Assembly: GCA_030618495.1 (NCBI GenBank)
Contig: JAUXDE010000093.1
Location: forward strand, 1-6,417
Length of the DNA: 6,417 nucleotides
Source: Clostridia bacterium
GTDB lineage: Bacteria > UBA6262 > WVXT01 > JAUXBS01
Direction of reading: 5' to 3'
Shown here: piece by piece, positions 1 through 6,082 of the stretch
How positions within the stretch are numbered: position 1 is the first letter of the stretch
How the letters are laid out: each line of letters starts with the position of its first letter
Notes under the pieces: generated by a model
Seen by the model: only the letters and a program-made list of their open reading frames with translations
What the model was told of the DNA's origin: nothing
Databases searched by the model: none
Made by a program: the position numbers and the translations under genes

Positions 1-68
1 AAGATTTTAATTTAATGAATTGTAAAAAGAAGAGTTTTTGCTTAGAGCTATCCCCCATAATCACGAAA

Positions 69-127
69 GGTTTATATTTATACCATATTGTCAATTATTA
101 ATAGACATTTCTGCATAAATATAAACC
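69..127. repeat. Perfect 13-bp inverted repeat with 33-nt spacer
   Basis: The 13 bases at 69-81 (GGTTTATATTTAT) are exactly complementary to 115-127, with 33 bases between the arms. The pairing stops at mismatches on both the inner and outer ends. The arms are almost all A and T, so a hairpin would be weak, and no T-run follows on either strand, which argues against an intrinsic terminator. It could be a protein-binding palindrome, a remnant of a small repeat, or chance in AT-rich DNA. The stop codon of the doubtful 50-codon frame lies in the loop. Confidence 0.5.
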
Positions 128-243
128 CTGATGACTCTCAACTTCATGGTTTCTGAATACATTCCTTGTGGGTGTAAATTGTAATTGAATACTGGCACAC
201 GATTGTCATCGTATTTTGCTGCGTTCATATATGTATTTCTCAT
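91..243 (-). CDS. Doubtful 50-aa hypothetical protein, possibly a gene remnant
   Basis: An open frame of 50 codons runs from ATG at 243 to TGA at 91-93. It is preceded by AGGA (249-252) five bases before the ATG, which is a plausible ribosome binding site. An internal Met at codon 6 is an alternative start. The product contains NAAKYDDNRVPVFNYN near its N-terminus and has no signal peptide, membrane segment or recognised domain. The DxNRVP pattern is, from memory only, like the beginning of small proteins common in metagenomic genomes, but the rest of the frame does not continue that resemblance. It lies 71 bp downstream of the DUF4342 gene on the same strand. It may be a real small gene, a frameshifted remnant or noise; I favour remnant or noise. 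Confidence 0.22.
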   Translation of the reverse strand: MRNTYMNAAKYDDNRVPVFNYNLHPQGMYSETMKLRVIRVYIYAEMSINN

Positions 244-314
244 TTTATTCCTGATTTATACTGCAATCATGCCATTTATTGTTCCAGTTTTGGTTTGCAT
301 TTTACAGGTTAACT

Positions 315-587
315 TCACTTCTTTTTCTTCTTTGCTGGCTGAGTTTTCTCAATTGAAATAGTACACTTTCCTATAACAGCGGCAAGCGCTCCTACCGCAG
401 CCAATACCGGTGCATATACTGTTCCTATGATTCCCCATGTAAGGGGGATTATAAGTACTGCTTTGTCTTTTTCATTCTTAATGGTGATTTTTCTTACGTT
501 ACCTTCTTTTATTAATTGTTTTACTTTCGTTAAGAGTTTCTCCCCGGAAATCTTATATTCTTCTTTAGTTTTTTTTCGATTGGTCAT
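315..587 (-). CDS. DUF4342 domain-containing protein
   Basis: This 90-residue protein matches the DUF4342 family by eye. A charged N-terminus leads into a predicted helix, EKLLTKVKQLIKEGNVRK (residues 16-33). This is followed by a short beta segment, TIKNEKDKAVLIIPLT, a glycine- and alanine-rich hydrophobic stretch (about 51-73) containing APVLAAVGALAAVIG, and a final strand, CTISIE. The tail is a run of lysines. In some relatives this module is fused behind a UBA-like N-terminal domain; here it stands alone, which is a common length for the family. No biochemical role is established to my knowledge, and the hydrophobic stretch suggests membrane contact or oligomerisation. The start is well supported: AAGGAGG (593-599) sits five bases upstream of the ATG. 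It follows coaD by 22 bp and is probably the last gene of the recG-coaD transcript. Confidence 0.85.
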   Translation of the reverse strand: MTNRKKTKEEYKISGEKLLTKVKQLIKEGNVRKITIKNEKDKAVLIIPLTWGIIGTVYAPVLAAVGALAAVIGKCTISIEKTQPAKKKKK

Positions 588-609
588 GTTTTCCTCCTTT
601 CGTTTTATG

Positions 610-1089
610 TTATTTTTTCAGCTTAATAATGTATTTATTTATTTCCTTCGGCACTAGCCCCTTGATATTACCGCCCAGCCTTGCCACTTCCCTTACGACG
701 CTTGAACTCAAGTACGTGTACGATTCTGCGGGCATTAAAAATACCGTTTCAACCGTAGAAGAAAGTTTCCTGTTCATTAAAGCCATTTGGAACTCGTACT
801 CGAAGTCCGAAACTTCCCGAAGGCCTCTTATCAATATCTTTGCCTTCATCTCCTTCATGAAGTGAACGAGAAGTCCGTTGAAATGAGTTACCGATGTATT
901 TTTTATTTTCTTTGTAGATAGTTCCATCATCTCTACCCTGTCCTTTATTGAATAGAACGGTTTCTTGTTAGGATTATCCACTACCGCAATTAGTACTGAG
1001 TCGAAAAGCTTCACTGCCCTCCTGATAATATCAACATGACCGTTCGTTACCGGGTCAAAACTTCCCGGGTAAACCGCTATTCTATCCAT
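610..1089 (-). CDS. coaD: Phosphopantetheine adenylyltransferase (PPAT)
   Basis: CoaD transfers AMP from ATP to 4'-phosphopantetheine, giving dephospho-CoA and pyrophosphate, the penultimate step of coenzyme A synthesis in the cytoplasm. The 159-residue length is typical of the family. Visible motifs are PGSFDP (8-13), the nucleotidyltransferase T/HxGH signature as TNGH (15-18), Lys42 in the NKKP segment, RGLR (88-91) with the following DFEYEFQMALMN helix, and the C-terminal ATP-binding signature YTYLSSSVVRE (124-134). Nothing essential is missing. The start ATG has AGGAG (1098-1102) eight bases upstream. It lies 28 bp after recG and 22 bp before the DUF4342 gene on the same strand, so the three are probably co-transcribed. 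recG and coaD are neighbours in many bacteria, but the pairing has no known mechanistic basis. Confidence 0.97.
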   Translation of the reverse strand: MDRIAVYPGSFDPVTNGHVDIIRRAVKLFDSVLIAVVDNPNKKPFYSIKDRVEMMELSTKKIKNTSVTHFNGLLVHFMKEMKAKILIRGLREVSDFEYEFQMALMNRKLSSTVETVFLMPAESYTYLSSSVVREVARLGGNIKGLVPKEINKYIIKLKK

Positions 1090-1117
1090 AATGCTCTCTC
1101 CTTTTTTTATTGTATTT

Positions 1118-3199
1118 CTAACCTACATCGCCCAGCGCAAAACGGGATTTGTACTTTTTTGTAAACTTACTCCTGATATTACGGTTTTCCTCCAACTCCA
1201 TATCCGGGTCCTCTTCTATCAGGTCGAATGCCGCTTTCCTTGCGGTATTCAGAATCTTATGGTCTGTCACTATATTGGCGAGCTTCAGTTCAGGCAAGCC
1301 GTGCTGTTCAGTGCCGAAGAACTCGCCCGAGCCCCTGAGCCTCAGGTCCTCCTCCGCTATCCTGAAACCGTCATTGGTTGACAGCATGACTTTTTTCCTT
1401 TGCCTGGATTCAGCGGAATACGCCCTGCCAAGAAGAATACAGTAGGACTGTTCGGCGCCCCTGCCGACCCTGCCCCTTAACTGGTGCAATGTCGCCAGCC
1501 CGAACCTTTCGCTGTGTTCAATCACCATTACGCTTGCATTGGGAATGTCTATTCCGACTTCAATTATTATCGTTGTTATCAGTATGTCTATTTCCTTATC
1601 GAGAAACCTCTTCATTATTGATTCCTTTTCAGAGGACTTCATCTGGCCGTGCAGTATGCCTACCCGCGCTTTCTTGAATAAGGTGTTTTTCAGTTTTTCA
1701 GCCATCTCCACCACGGATTTCAACTCAAGTTTGTCAGATTCGTTCACCAGGGGATAGACGATGTATACCTGGCTGCCTTCCTTGACCTTTTTCATTACAA
1801 AGTCATAACATAGAGTGTCCTTCATTGAATTTGTTATTACGGGTTTCCTTCCCGGAGGCATTTCATCGATAACTGATACATCCAGGTCTCCGTAAACCGT
1901 CATGGCAAGAGTCCTGGGTATAGGCGTTGCGGTCATCACGAGCACGTCCAGGCTGCTCCCCTTTTCTCTGAGCCTCGCCCTCTGTATTACTCCAAACTTA
2001 TGTTGTTCGTCAATCACAACCAATCCCAGTTTACTGAACTTTACTTTCCCCTCTATCAATGCGTGGGTGCCTATTACAATATCGGCTTTCCCTTCTTCGA
2101 TTCTTTCAAGTATTGCCTTTCTTGTTTTCGGGGTCTGCCTGCCTGTTATCAGCTCTACCTTCAATCCGAGATTAGAGAGCAGTTTATCCAGCGTGTTCAT
2201 GTGCTGTTCAGCAAGTATTTCGGTTGGAGCCATAAGGGCTGCCTGGTAGCCGTTTTCAACGGCAAGAAGAAGGGCCGATATCGCAACCACCGTCTTGCCG
2301 CTGCCCACATCACCCTGAAGCAGCCTGTTCATGGGATTTGGCGAAAGCATGTCGTTAAATACTTCGTTAATGACCCTCTTCTGCGCTTTTGTAAACTCAA
2401 ATCCCAGGTTTTCCCTGAACCTGCTTAAGAGAACTTTTTTTACCTCGTATTTCCTTTCCTTTTCAACTTCCTTGACTTTTAGTTTTTTTAGCGCCATCCC
2501 GAGTTCCCAGTAAAAGAACTCTTCAAATATCAACCTTCCCCTTGCCTCTTCCATATATTCAAACGATTGCGGGAAATGAACATTCATTATTGCTTCGGAG
2601 TACGGCGCAAGGGAGTGATTCCTGATGATGTCGTCCGACAGGGTTTCACTGAAGGAACCGGCGTTTTCATCAAGAACTCTTTTAATAATAGTTCTCAGGA
2701 AGCGCTGGTTAAGTCCTTCAGTTGCGGGGTATATAGGCACTATTCTCTTGGTGCTGATTAAATCCTCATCCGTACCTGCAAGTTTTTCATACTCAAAGTT
2801 GGAAACCTGCAACGCAGTTCCCTTCTTCCTGAACTTCCCGTGAACAATCATTTGTGTCCCTACGGGGAGGGCTTCCGCAAGGTAAGGTTGGTTAAAGCAT
2901 ACCATTTCAGCTTTTCCCGTGCCGTCTTCCAACACGATTTTAAGAAGCGCCGTCCTGCGTCTTCTTAAAGGCACTATCCTGTGTTTTGTAACCATCGCGT
3001 AAATATTGGTTTCCTCGTTGTCCATAATACCCCGTATGGACTTCATCTTCCTCCTGTCCTCATACCTGAAAGGAAAATGATTCAGGAGGTCATTCACCGT
3101 CTCGACGCCAATCCTCTCGAGAACGGCAGCCCTTACCGGGCCAACTCCCTTTATATACTGCGCCGGCATATCCAAATTATTATTTTCTCTTGAAATCAT
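1118..3199 (-). CDS. recG: ATP-dependent DNA helicase RecG
   Basis: RecG is a superfamily 2 double-stranded DNA translocase that regresses stalled replication forks and branch-migrates Holliday junctions and D-loops. The 693 residues match the usual length. The N-terminal wedge (OB-fold) domain begins near YIKGVGPVRAAVLERIG (15-31), a helix-hairpin-helix-like segment, and continues to about 230. The helicase core shows Walker A GDVGSGKT (296-303), Walker B DEQH (397-400), motif III TATPIPRT (423-430), IIIEVGIDIPNA (544-555) and motif VI QLRGRVGRG (573-581). The C-terminal RecG-specific region carries EEDLRLRGSGEFFGTEQHG (616-634). The start is uncertain: neither ATG at 3199 nor the Met at codon 11 (3169) has a clear Shine-Dalgarno sequence. 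I keep the longer version because the candidate promoter would place both in the mRNA. It is the first gene of the leftward recG-coaD-DUF4342 group. Confidence 0.97.
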   Translation of the reverse strand: MISRENNNLDMPAQYIKGVGPVRAAVLERIGVETVNDLLNHFPFRYEDRRKMKSIRGIMDNEETNIYAMVTKHRIVPLRRRRTALLKIVLEDGTGKAEMVCFNQPYLAEALPVGTQMIVHGKFRKKGTALQVSNFEYEKLAGTDEDLISTKRIVPIYPATEGLNQRFLRTIIKRVLDENAGSFSETLSDDIIRNHSLAPYSEAIMNVHFPQSFEYMEEARGRLIFEEFFYWELGMALKKLKVKEVEKERKYEVKKVLLSRFRENLGFEFTKAQKRVINEVFNDMLSPNPMNRLLQGDVGSGKTVVAISALLLAVENGYQAALMAPTEILAEQHMNTLDKLLSNLGLKVELITGRQTPKTRKAILERIEEGKADIVIGTHALIEGKVKFSKLGLVVIDEQHKFGVIQRARLREKGSSLDVLVMTATPIPRTLAMTVYGDLDVSVIDEMPPGRKPVITNSMKDTLCYDFVMKKVKEGSQVYIVYPLVNESDKLELKSVVEMAEKLKNTLFKKARVGILHGQMKSSEKESIMKRFLDKEIDILITTIIIEVGIDIPNASVMVIEHSERFGLATLHQLRGRVGRGAEQSYCILLGRAYSAESRQRKKVMLSTNDGFRIAEEDLRLRGSGEFFGTEQHGLPELKLANIVTDHKILNTARKAAFDLIEEDPDMELEENRNIRSKFTKKYKSRFALGDVG

Positions 3200-3218
3200 T
3201 TAATAATTATGCTATAAA
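3190..3218 (+). promoter_or_regulatory. Candidate sigma70-type promoter for rpmB
   Basis: A -35 hexamer TTGAAA (3190-3195) and an extended -10 TGCTATAAA (3210-3218, hexamer TATAAA at 3213-3218) are separated by 17 bases. Transcription would start near 3225 and give a leader of about 38 nt before rpmB. The -35 lies inside the first codons of recG on the other strand. The call rests on hexamer matches in AT-rich DNA, but the spacing and the TG extension make it one of the better candidates in the window. Confidence 0.6.
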
Positions 3219-3239
3219 GTCAGGTCTTGATAGAAACCG

Positions 3240-3269
3240 ATAATATTTAAGGAGGAAATATAATGTCCA
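3240..3269 (-). promoter_or_regulatory. Candidate promoter for the recG-coaD-DUF4342 group
   Basis: On the minus strand, TGGACA (3269-3264) and TATTAT (3245-3240) are separated by 18 bases, which is acceptable for a housekeeping sigma factor. Transcription would begin near 3233, about 33 nt before the recG ATG at 3199. The -35 overlaps the first codons of rpmB. It is weaker than the rpmB promoter facing it. An alternative -10, CATAAT, closer to recG lacks a good -35. Confidence 0.4.
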
Positions 3270-3451
3270 GAATATGTTCAATATGCGGAAAAAATGCAAT
3301 GAGTGGAAACAATATCAGCCATTCCCATAGAAAAACCAGAAGAAAATTCAACCCTAACCTTCAGAAAATAAATATTCTGCTAAACGGAATAAAGAAAAAG
3401 GTTTATGTCTGCACATCCTGCATTAAGGGTGATAAAATCCGTAAAGCTTGA
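3263..3451 (+). CDS. rpmB: 50S ribosomal protein L28
   Basis: L28 is a component of the large ribosomal subunit. The 62-residue product is the short bacterial type: [20 protein letters not shown] at the N-terminus, then the basic segment [18 protein letters not shown], and a C-terminal [16 protein letters not shown]. Cysteines at 5, 8, 50 and 53 form two CxxC pairs, so this is the zinc-binding form of L28 and not the zinc-free paralogue seen in some bacteria under zinc limitation. The start is secure, with GGAGG (3251-3255) seven bases before the ATG. It is the only complete plus-strand gene in the window. It diverges from recG and converges on cysE with 21 bp between the stop codons, so it is probably a single-gene transcript. 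Confidence 0.97.
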   Translation: MSRICSICGKNAMSGNNISHSHRKTRRKFNPNLQKINILLNGIKKKVYVCTSCIKGDKIRKA

Positions 3452-3483
3452 AATGAACAACAGTAAGGTTCCTCATTTCTTTT
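3450..3483 (+). terminator. Weak candidate terminator at the rpmB-cysE junction
   Basis: GAAATGA (3450-3456) pairs with TCATTTC (3473-3479). After a two-by-two internal mismatch, AAC (3459-3461) pairs with GTT (3468-3470) around a six-base loop. Four T residues (3480-3483) follow on the plus strand. The stem is AT-rich and overlaps the stop codons of both genes. It could act as an inefficient intrinsic terminator for rpmB. There is no T-run in the minus direction, so it is unlikely to terminate cysE. Confidence 0.35.
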
Positions 3484-4213
3484 CATCAACGGAATCATCC
3501 GTGCTGTGCTTGAATTCTTTGTATATTTCCTCTTTCTTTTCTTCAAGGTAGTCGTCTATCCTGGTGTTTATCCCTTCCATCGACTCCAATTTCTTTATTC
3601 TTTCCGCAAGTTTCTCGTTTTCCTTAAGAACCAGGCGGATTGCGTCTGAAACAGGATCCGGGAGTTTGGCGTGTTCAAGAGCTTTCATGGATTCCCTGTC
3701 AAACCCGATACCAATCCTTCCGGGGATGCCTACAACTGTTGACCCCGGCGGAACATCGCCTACTACCACGGAACCTGCCCCTATACTGCTTCCTTCTCCT
3801 ATTTCAATAGCTCCAAGAAGAGTCGCCCCGGCGCCGACCACAACGTTGTTTCTAAGGGTTGGATGCCTTTTCTTTCTGTCTGCGGACGTTCCCCCAAGTA
3901 CAGCCCCCTGGTAAATAAGGCAGTTATCCCCTATCTCTGTTGTTTCGCCTATAACTACCCCCATGCCGTGGTCAATGAAGAATTTTCTGCCGATAACCGC
4001 TCCCGGATGTATTTCTATGCCGGTAATCAAACGGCTGATATGGGAAACAAGCCTTGCAAAGGTGTACTCCCTCTTTTCATAGAAATAGTGCGCAATCCTG
4101 TGAAACCACAGGGCATGCAACCCGGGATAGAAAAGCAGTACTTCAACTGAATTCCTTGCCGCAGGGTCTTTTTCAAAAACCGTTTTTATATCTTCTTTTA
4201 TTCTTTTAAACAT
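3473..4213 (-). CDS. cysE: Serine O-acetyltransferase
   Basis: CysE acetylates L-serine with acetyl-CoA to give O-acetylserine, the committed step of cysteine synthesis; a cysteine synthase partner is not in this window. The chosen ATG at 4213 gives 246 residues starting MFKRIKEDIKTVFEKDPAAR, the usual N-terminus of the short serine acetyltransferases. A longer in-frame start at 4351 would add 46 residues, run into the ligase gene and swallow the promoter, so I reject it. The left-handed beta-helix of hexapeptide repeats spans about 66-165. Catalytic-site segments are EIHPGA (67-72), the DH pair (81-82) followed by GMGVVIGET, and KRHPTL (115-120) with nearby GAGATLLG. Glu67 replaces the Asp of the E. 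coli enzyme, as in many homologues. The C-terminal tail (about 190-238) is charged and probably a coiled coil. No clear Shine-Dalgarno sequence precedes the start. Confidence 0.95.
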   Translation of the reverse strand: MFKRIKEDIKTVFEKDPAARNSVEVLLFYPGLHALWFHRIAHYFYEKREYTFARLVSHISRLITGIEIHPGAVIGRKFFIDHGMGVVIGETTEIGDNCLIYQGAVLGGTSADRKKRHPTLRNNVVVGAGATLLGAIEIGEGSSIGAGSVVVGDVPPGSTVVGIPGRIGIGFDRESMKALEHAKLPDPVSDAIRLVLKENEKLAERIKKLESMEGINTRIDDYLEEKKEEIYKEFKHSTDDSVDEKK

Positions 4214-4226
4214 AATATATTCTTTA

Positions 4227-4255
4227 ATAATATAATATAGAAATATTAGTGTCAA
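4227..4255 (-). promoter_or_regulatory. Near-consensus sigma70-type promoter for cysE
   Basis: On the minus strand, a perfect TTGACA (4255-4250) is followed after exactly 17 bases by TATTAT (4232-4227). Transcription would begin near 4220, only about six or seven bases before the cysE ATG at 4213. This is the best promoter match in the window. It also argues that the cysE start is 4213 and that cysE is not simply read through from the ligase gene upstream. No operator or leader structure is visible. Confidence 0.65.
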
Positions 4256-4280
4256 GTAAAAAACTAACGTATGGTAACTG

Positions 4281-6080
4281 TTAAAGCAGCGTCCCGGAAG
4301 AATTTGCGCGTTTATTGGTAATTTCACTCCCCATGGTAACCGCAATTCCAAGAATAATACCGAACAATACTCCTATACTGTGTGTAAACAGTATGTCAAC
4401 AAAACTGTGGACCAGGAATGCTGTTACACCGCACAGACAGCCAAGCCCTATCACAAACCTGTAATCATTGCCTTCTTCGCTGACAGTGTTATCAACTGAC
4501 AGCTTTTTGGCTTGCAGGAGGTTTTTAATTATAAACCCGTAGTGCGCTAAAAGCAGGTACAGCAGTGCGGCCAGCCCGATTATGCCTGTTTCCACAAACT
4601 GCTGAAGGTACAGGTTGTGAAGATGAAAATAATTATAGTCTACTTTCACCGGAAGCAGTTCACCCTCGCCGGTTTGGCGGAACAGTTTAACATTCCTGAA
4701 CTGCACTACGGCCTTCTCGTTATGCGCCCAGCGCAACTTGACGTCGGAAAGTGATTCCAGTGATGTACCCGTAAACAGCGTTCCCTCAAGTTTAGTCCAG
4801 TTTCTATTATGCTTGAAAATAATTACATTTGGATAATGAGTTTGGAACACTCTCTTGCTGGTGCCTTGAAACTGAATGAGCTCAAGAAAATCATTATCAC
4901 CCGTATCTCCCTGCTCCACGCGGTATTCCAAGGAAACCCGGTAATTGGTATTGGGATTTAACTCCTCAAGATTCACTATTGTTTCACCGAACCAGCCATT
5001 AGAAATTGATGTTAATGTAACCCCGTACTTCTTATGGACATATTGATAGTTCCCGGCGCCTATTCCGAATAACGGGTATTCTTTTATTGATTTTAAAGCA
5101 GCTTTCCAGTAGGTAAACCTGACCCTGACTGAATAATTTGATAAAGCGCTGAATATTCTTTCAGTCTTGCTTAATGAGGGCAGGCCCGGCTGTTTAAAGA
5201 ATGAAGGCATGGCTGCCATAACTAAAATATAGGCTGTCAGCATTGCTATTCCAATATAAACCAGTCGTTTTCTGATGTTCGGTTTAGTCAAAATAAGCAG
5301 AACGGAAAAAGCTATAATTAAGCCGCTCCATCCTCCCCGGGAAAAGGTTGCCACCTGAGTGAGAAACAGTACAGAAAAAATAATACCGAACCAGGGTTTC
5401 TTAAGCCTTGATTTTTCATGGACTAATAAGGTAAGCGTCATTACTACTATTAGCCCAAGGTATCCTGCATAAGGGTCATAACAGCCAAATAAACTTACCA
5501 CTTCGCGAAAATCAAAACCACTGGCAAAGAACTGATATATCCCGATAAATGCGGTTACCAAACCCGTTATTATGATGGAGTATACTACGAACTTTGTTTT
5601 GGTTTTTTCGTTCAGGAAATTAACGACAAAGATGTATACAAAAAACACTTCTCCCCAGCGTACCGTTTGTTTTACGCTTGCCGACAGGTCTTTTGTAAAC
5701 AACCACGAGAGTAACAACGTCCCGAAGAAGACGCATATGCTAACAGTTAGTTTCTTTCCGGGCAATTTTATTTTCCTGCCTGAAGGCAGGAGCGCGAGCC
5801 ACGCAAGGCAACTCATAAGAATAAGAGCCTCTGTCGTATATACCGTGAATTTACCAAGGATATCCAGGCTGACCTCAAAAGGCACAGACAGGATGATTAG
5901 AAGAAGTATCATTTCCGGGTTGAATTTAAAAATCATTATCAAGGTTCCAATAACCATGACAACGGCAGTAACCCAGCCCGGCATAAATGACATGGACAAC
6001 CGCAGTATTATTCCTGCTGTAAGGTAGACTATTGCATCAAGAATAGTGTTTTTCTTAATTGCCATTTTATTGAATTCCAT
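4281..6080 (-). CDS. O-antigen ligase/polymerase family membrane protein with inserted beta-rich domain
   Basis: This is a polytopic membrane protein of the Wzy/WaaL superfamily, which polymerises or transfers undecaprenyl-linked glycans on the outer face of the inner membrane. About 12 to 14 hydrophobic segments lie at roughly 12-291 and 499-584. Family signatures are TFSRGGWSG (245-253), RFTYWKAALKSIKEYPLFG (321-339) with GIGAGN following, and HLHNLYLQQFVETGIIGL (486-503). The last two normally flank the large periplasmic loop. Here that loop is expanded by about 125 residues (roughly 355-480) of alternating polar and hydrophobic strands, including LNPNTNYRVSLEYRVE, WTKLEGTLF and VVQFRNVKLFRQ, which resembles a carbohydrate-binding jelly-roll. 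The substrate, and ligase versus polymerase, cannot be told. The first ATG (6080) has no Shine-Dalgarno sequence; Met6 (6065) has a weak GGAA about ten bases upstream and may be the true start. A repeat element ends two bases upstream of the first ATG. Confidence 0.88.
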   Translation of the reverse strand: MEFNKMAIKKNTILDAIVYLTAGIILRLSMSFMPGWVTAVVMVIGTLIMIFKFNPEMILLLIILSVPFEVSLDILGKFTVYTTEALILMSCLAWLALLPSGRKIKLPGKKLTVSICVFFGTLLLSWLFTKDLSASVKQTVRWGEVFFVYIFVVNFLNEKTKTKFVVYSIIITGLVTAFIGIYQFFASGFDFREVVSLFGCYDPYAGYLGLIVVMTLTLLVHEKSRLKKPWFGIIFSVLFLTQVATFSRGGWSGLIIAFSVLLILTKPNIRKRLVYIGIAMLTAYILVMAAMPSFFKQPGLPSLSKTERIFSALSNYSVRVRFTYWKAALKSIKEYPLFGIGAGNYQYVHKKYGVTLTSISNGWFGETIVNLEELNPNTNYRVSLEYRVEQGDTGDNDFLELIQFQGTSKRVFQTHYPNVIIFKHNRNWTKLEGTLFTGTSLESLSDVKLRWAHNEKAVVQFRNVKLFRQTGEGELLPVKVDYNYFHLHNLYLQQFVETGIIGLAALLYLLLAHYGFIIKNLLQAKKLSVDNTVSEEGNDYRFVIGLGCLCGVTAFLVHSFVDILFTHSIGVLFGIILGIAVTMGSEITNKRANSSGTLL

Positions 6081-6082
6081 AG

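Larger units (their letters stand above)
1..314. other. Non-coding or gene-poor left flank
   Basis: This AT-rich stretch lies downstream of the DUF4342 gene, which reads leftward into it. I see no recognisable gene, tRNA or strong terminator. It holds a perfect 13-bp inverted repeat (69-81 with 115-127) and one minus-strand reading frame of 50 codons (91-243), both listed separately. Other open frames here, such as 28 codons on the plus strand from position 15, are too short and featureless to support. The stretch may be ordinary intergenic DNA or the remains of a decayed gene. Confidence 0.6.

Noticed and set aside
15-101. 28-codon plus-strand frame at the left edge
   Set aside because: It has no ribosome binding site, no recognisable content and a length expected by chance in AT-rich DNA.
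1902-2428. Long plus-strand frames opposite recG (115 and 142 codons)
   Set aside because: They are antisense shadows of a fully intact RecG, have no recognisable domains and are low-complexity in composition.
4258-4285. Terminator after the O-antigen ligase gene (TAAC...GTTA stem with six T on the minus strand)
   Set aside because: A four-pair stem with an eleven-base loop is too weak to support the call, although the T-run is real.
4214-4351. 46-residue N-terminal extension of serine acetyltransferase from an ATG at 4351
   Set aside because: It would overlap the ligase coding region by 71 bp and include the near-consensus promoter. The residues before MFKRIKEDIK do not resemble any serine acetyltransferase N-terminus.
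5572-6027. 151-codon plus-strand frame opposite the O-antigen ligase
   Set aside because: It lies wholly inside the complement of hydrophobic transmembrane codons, where long antisense frames are expected, and shows no family resemblance.
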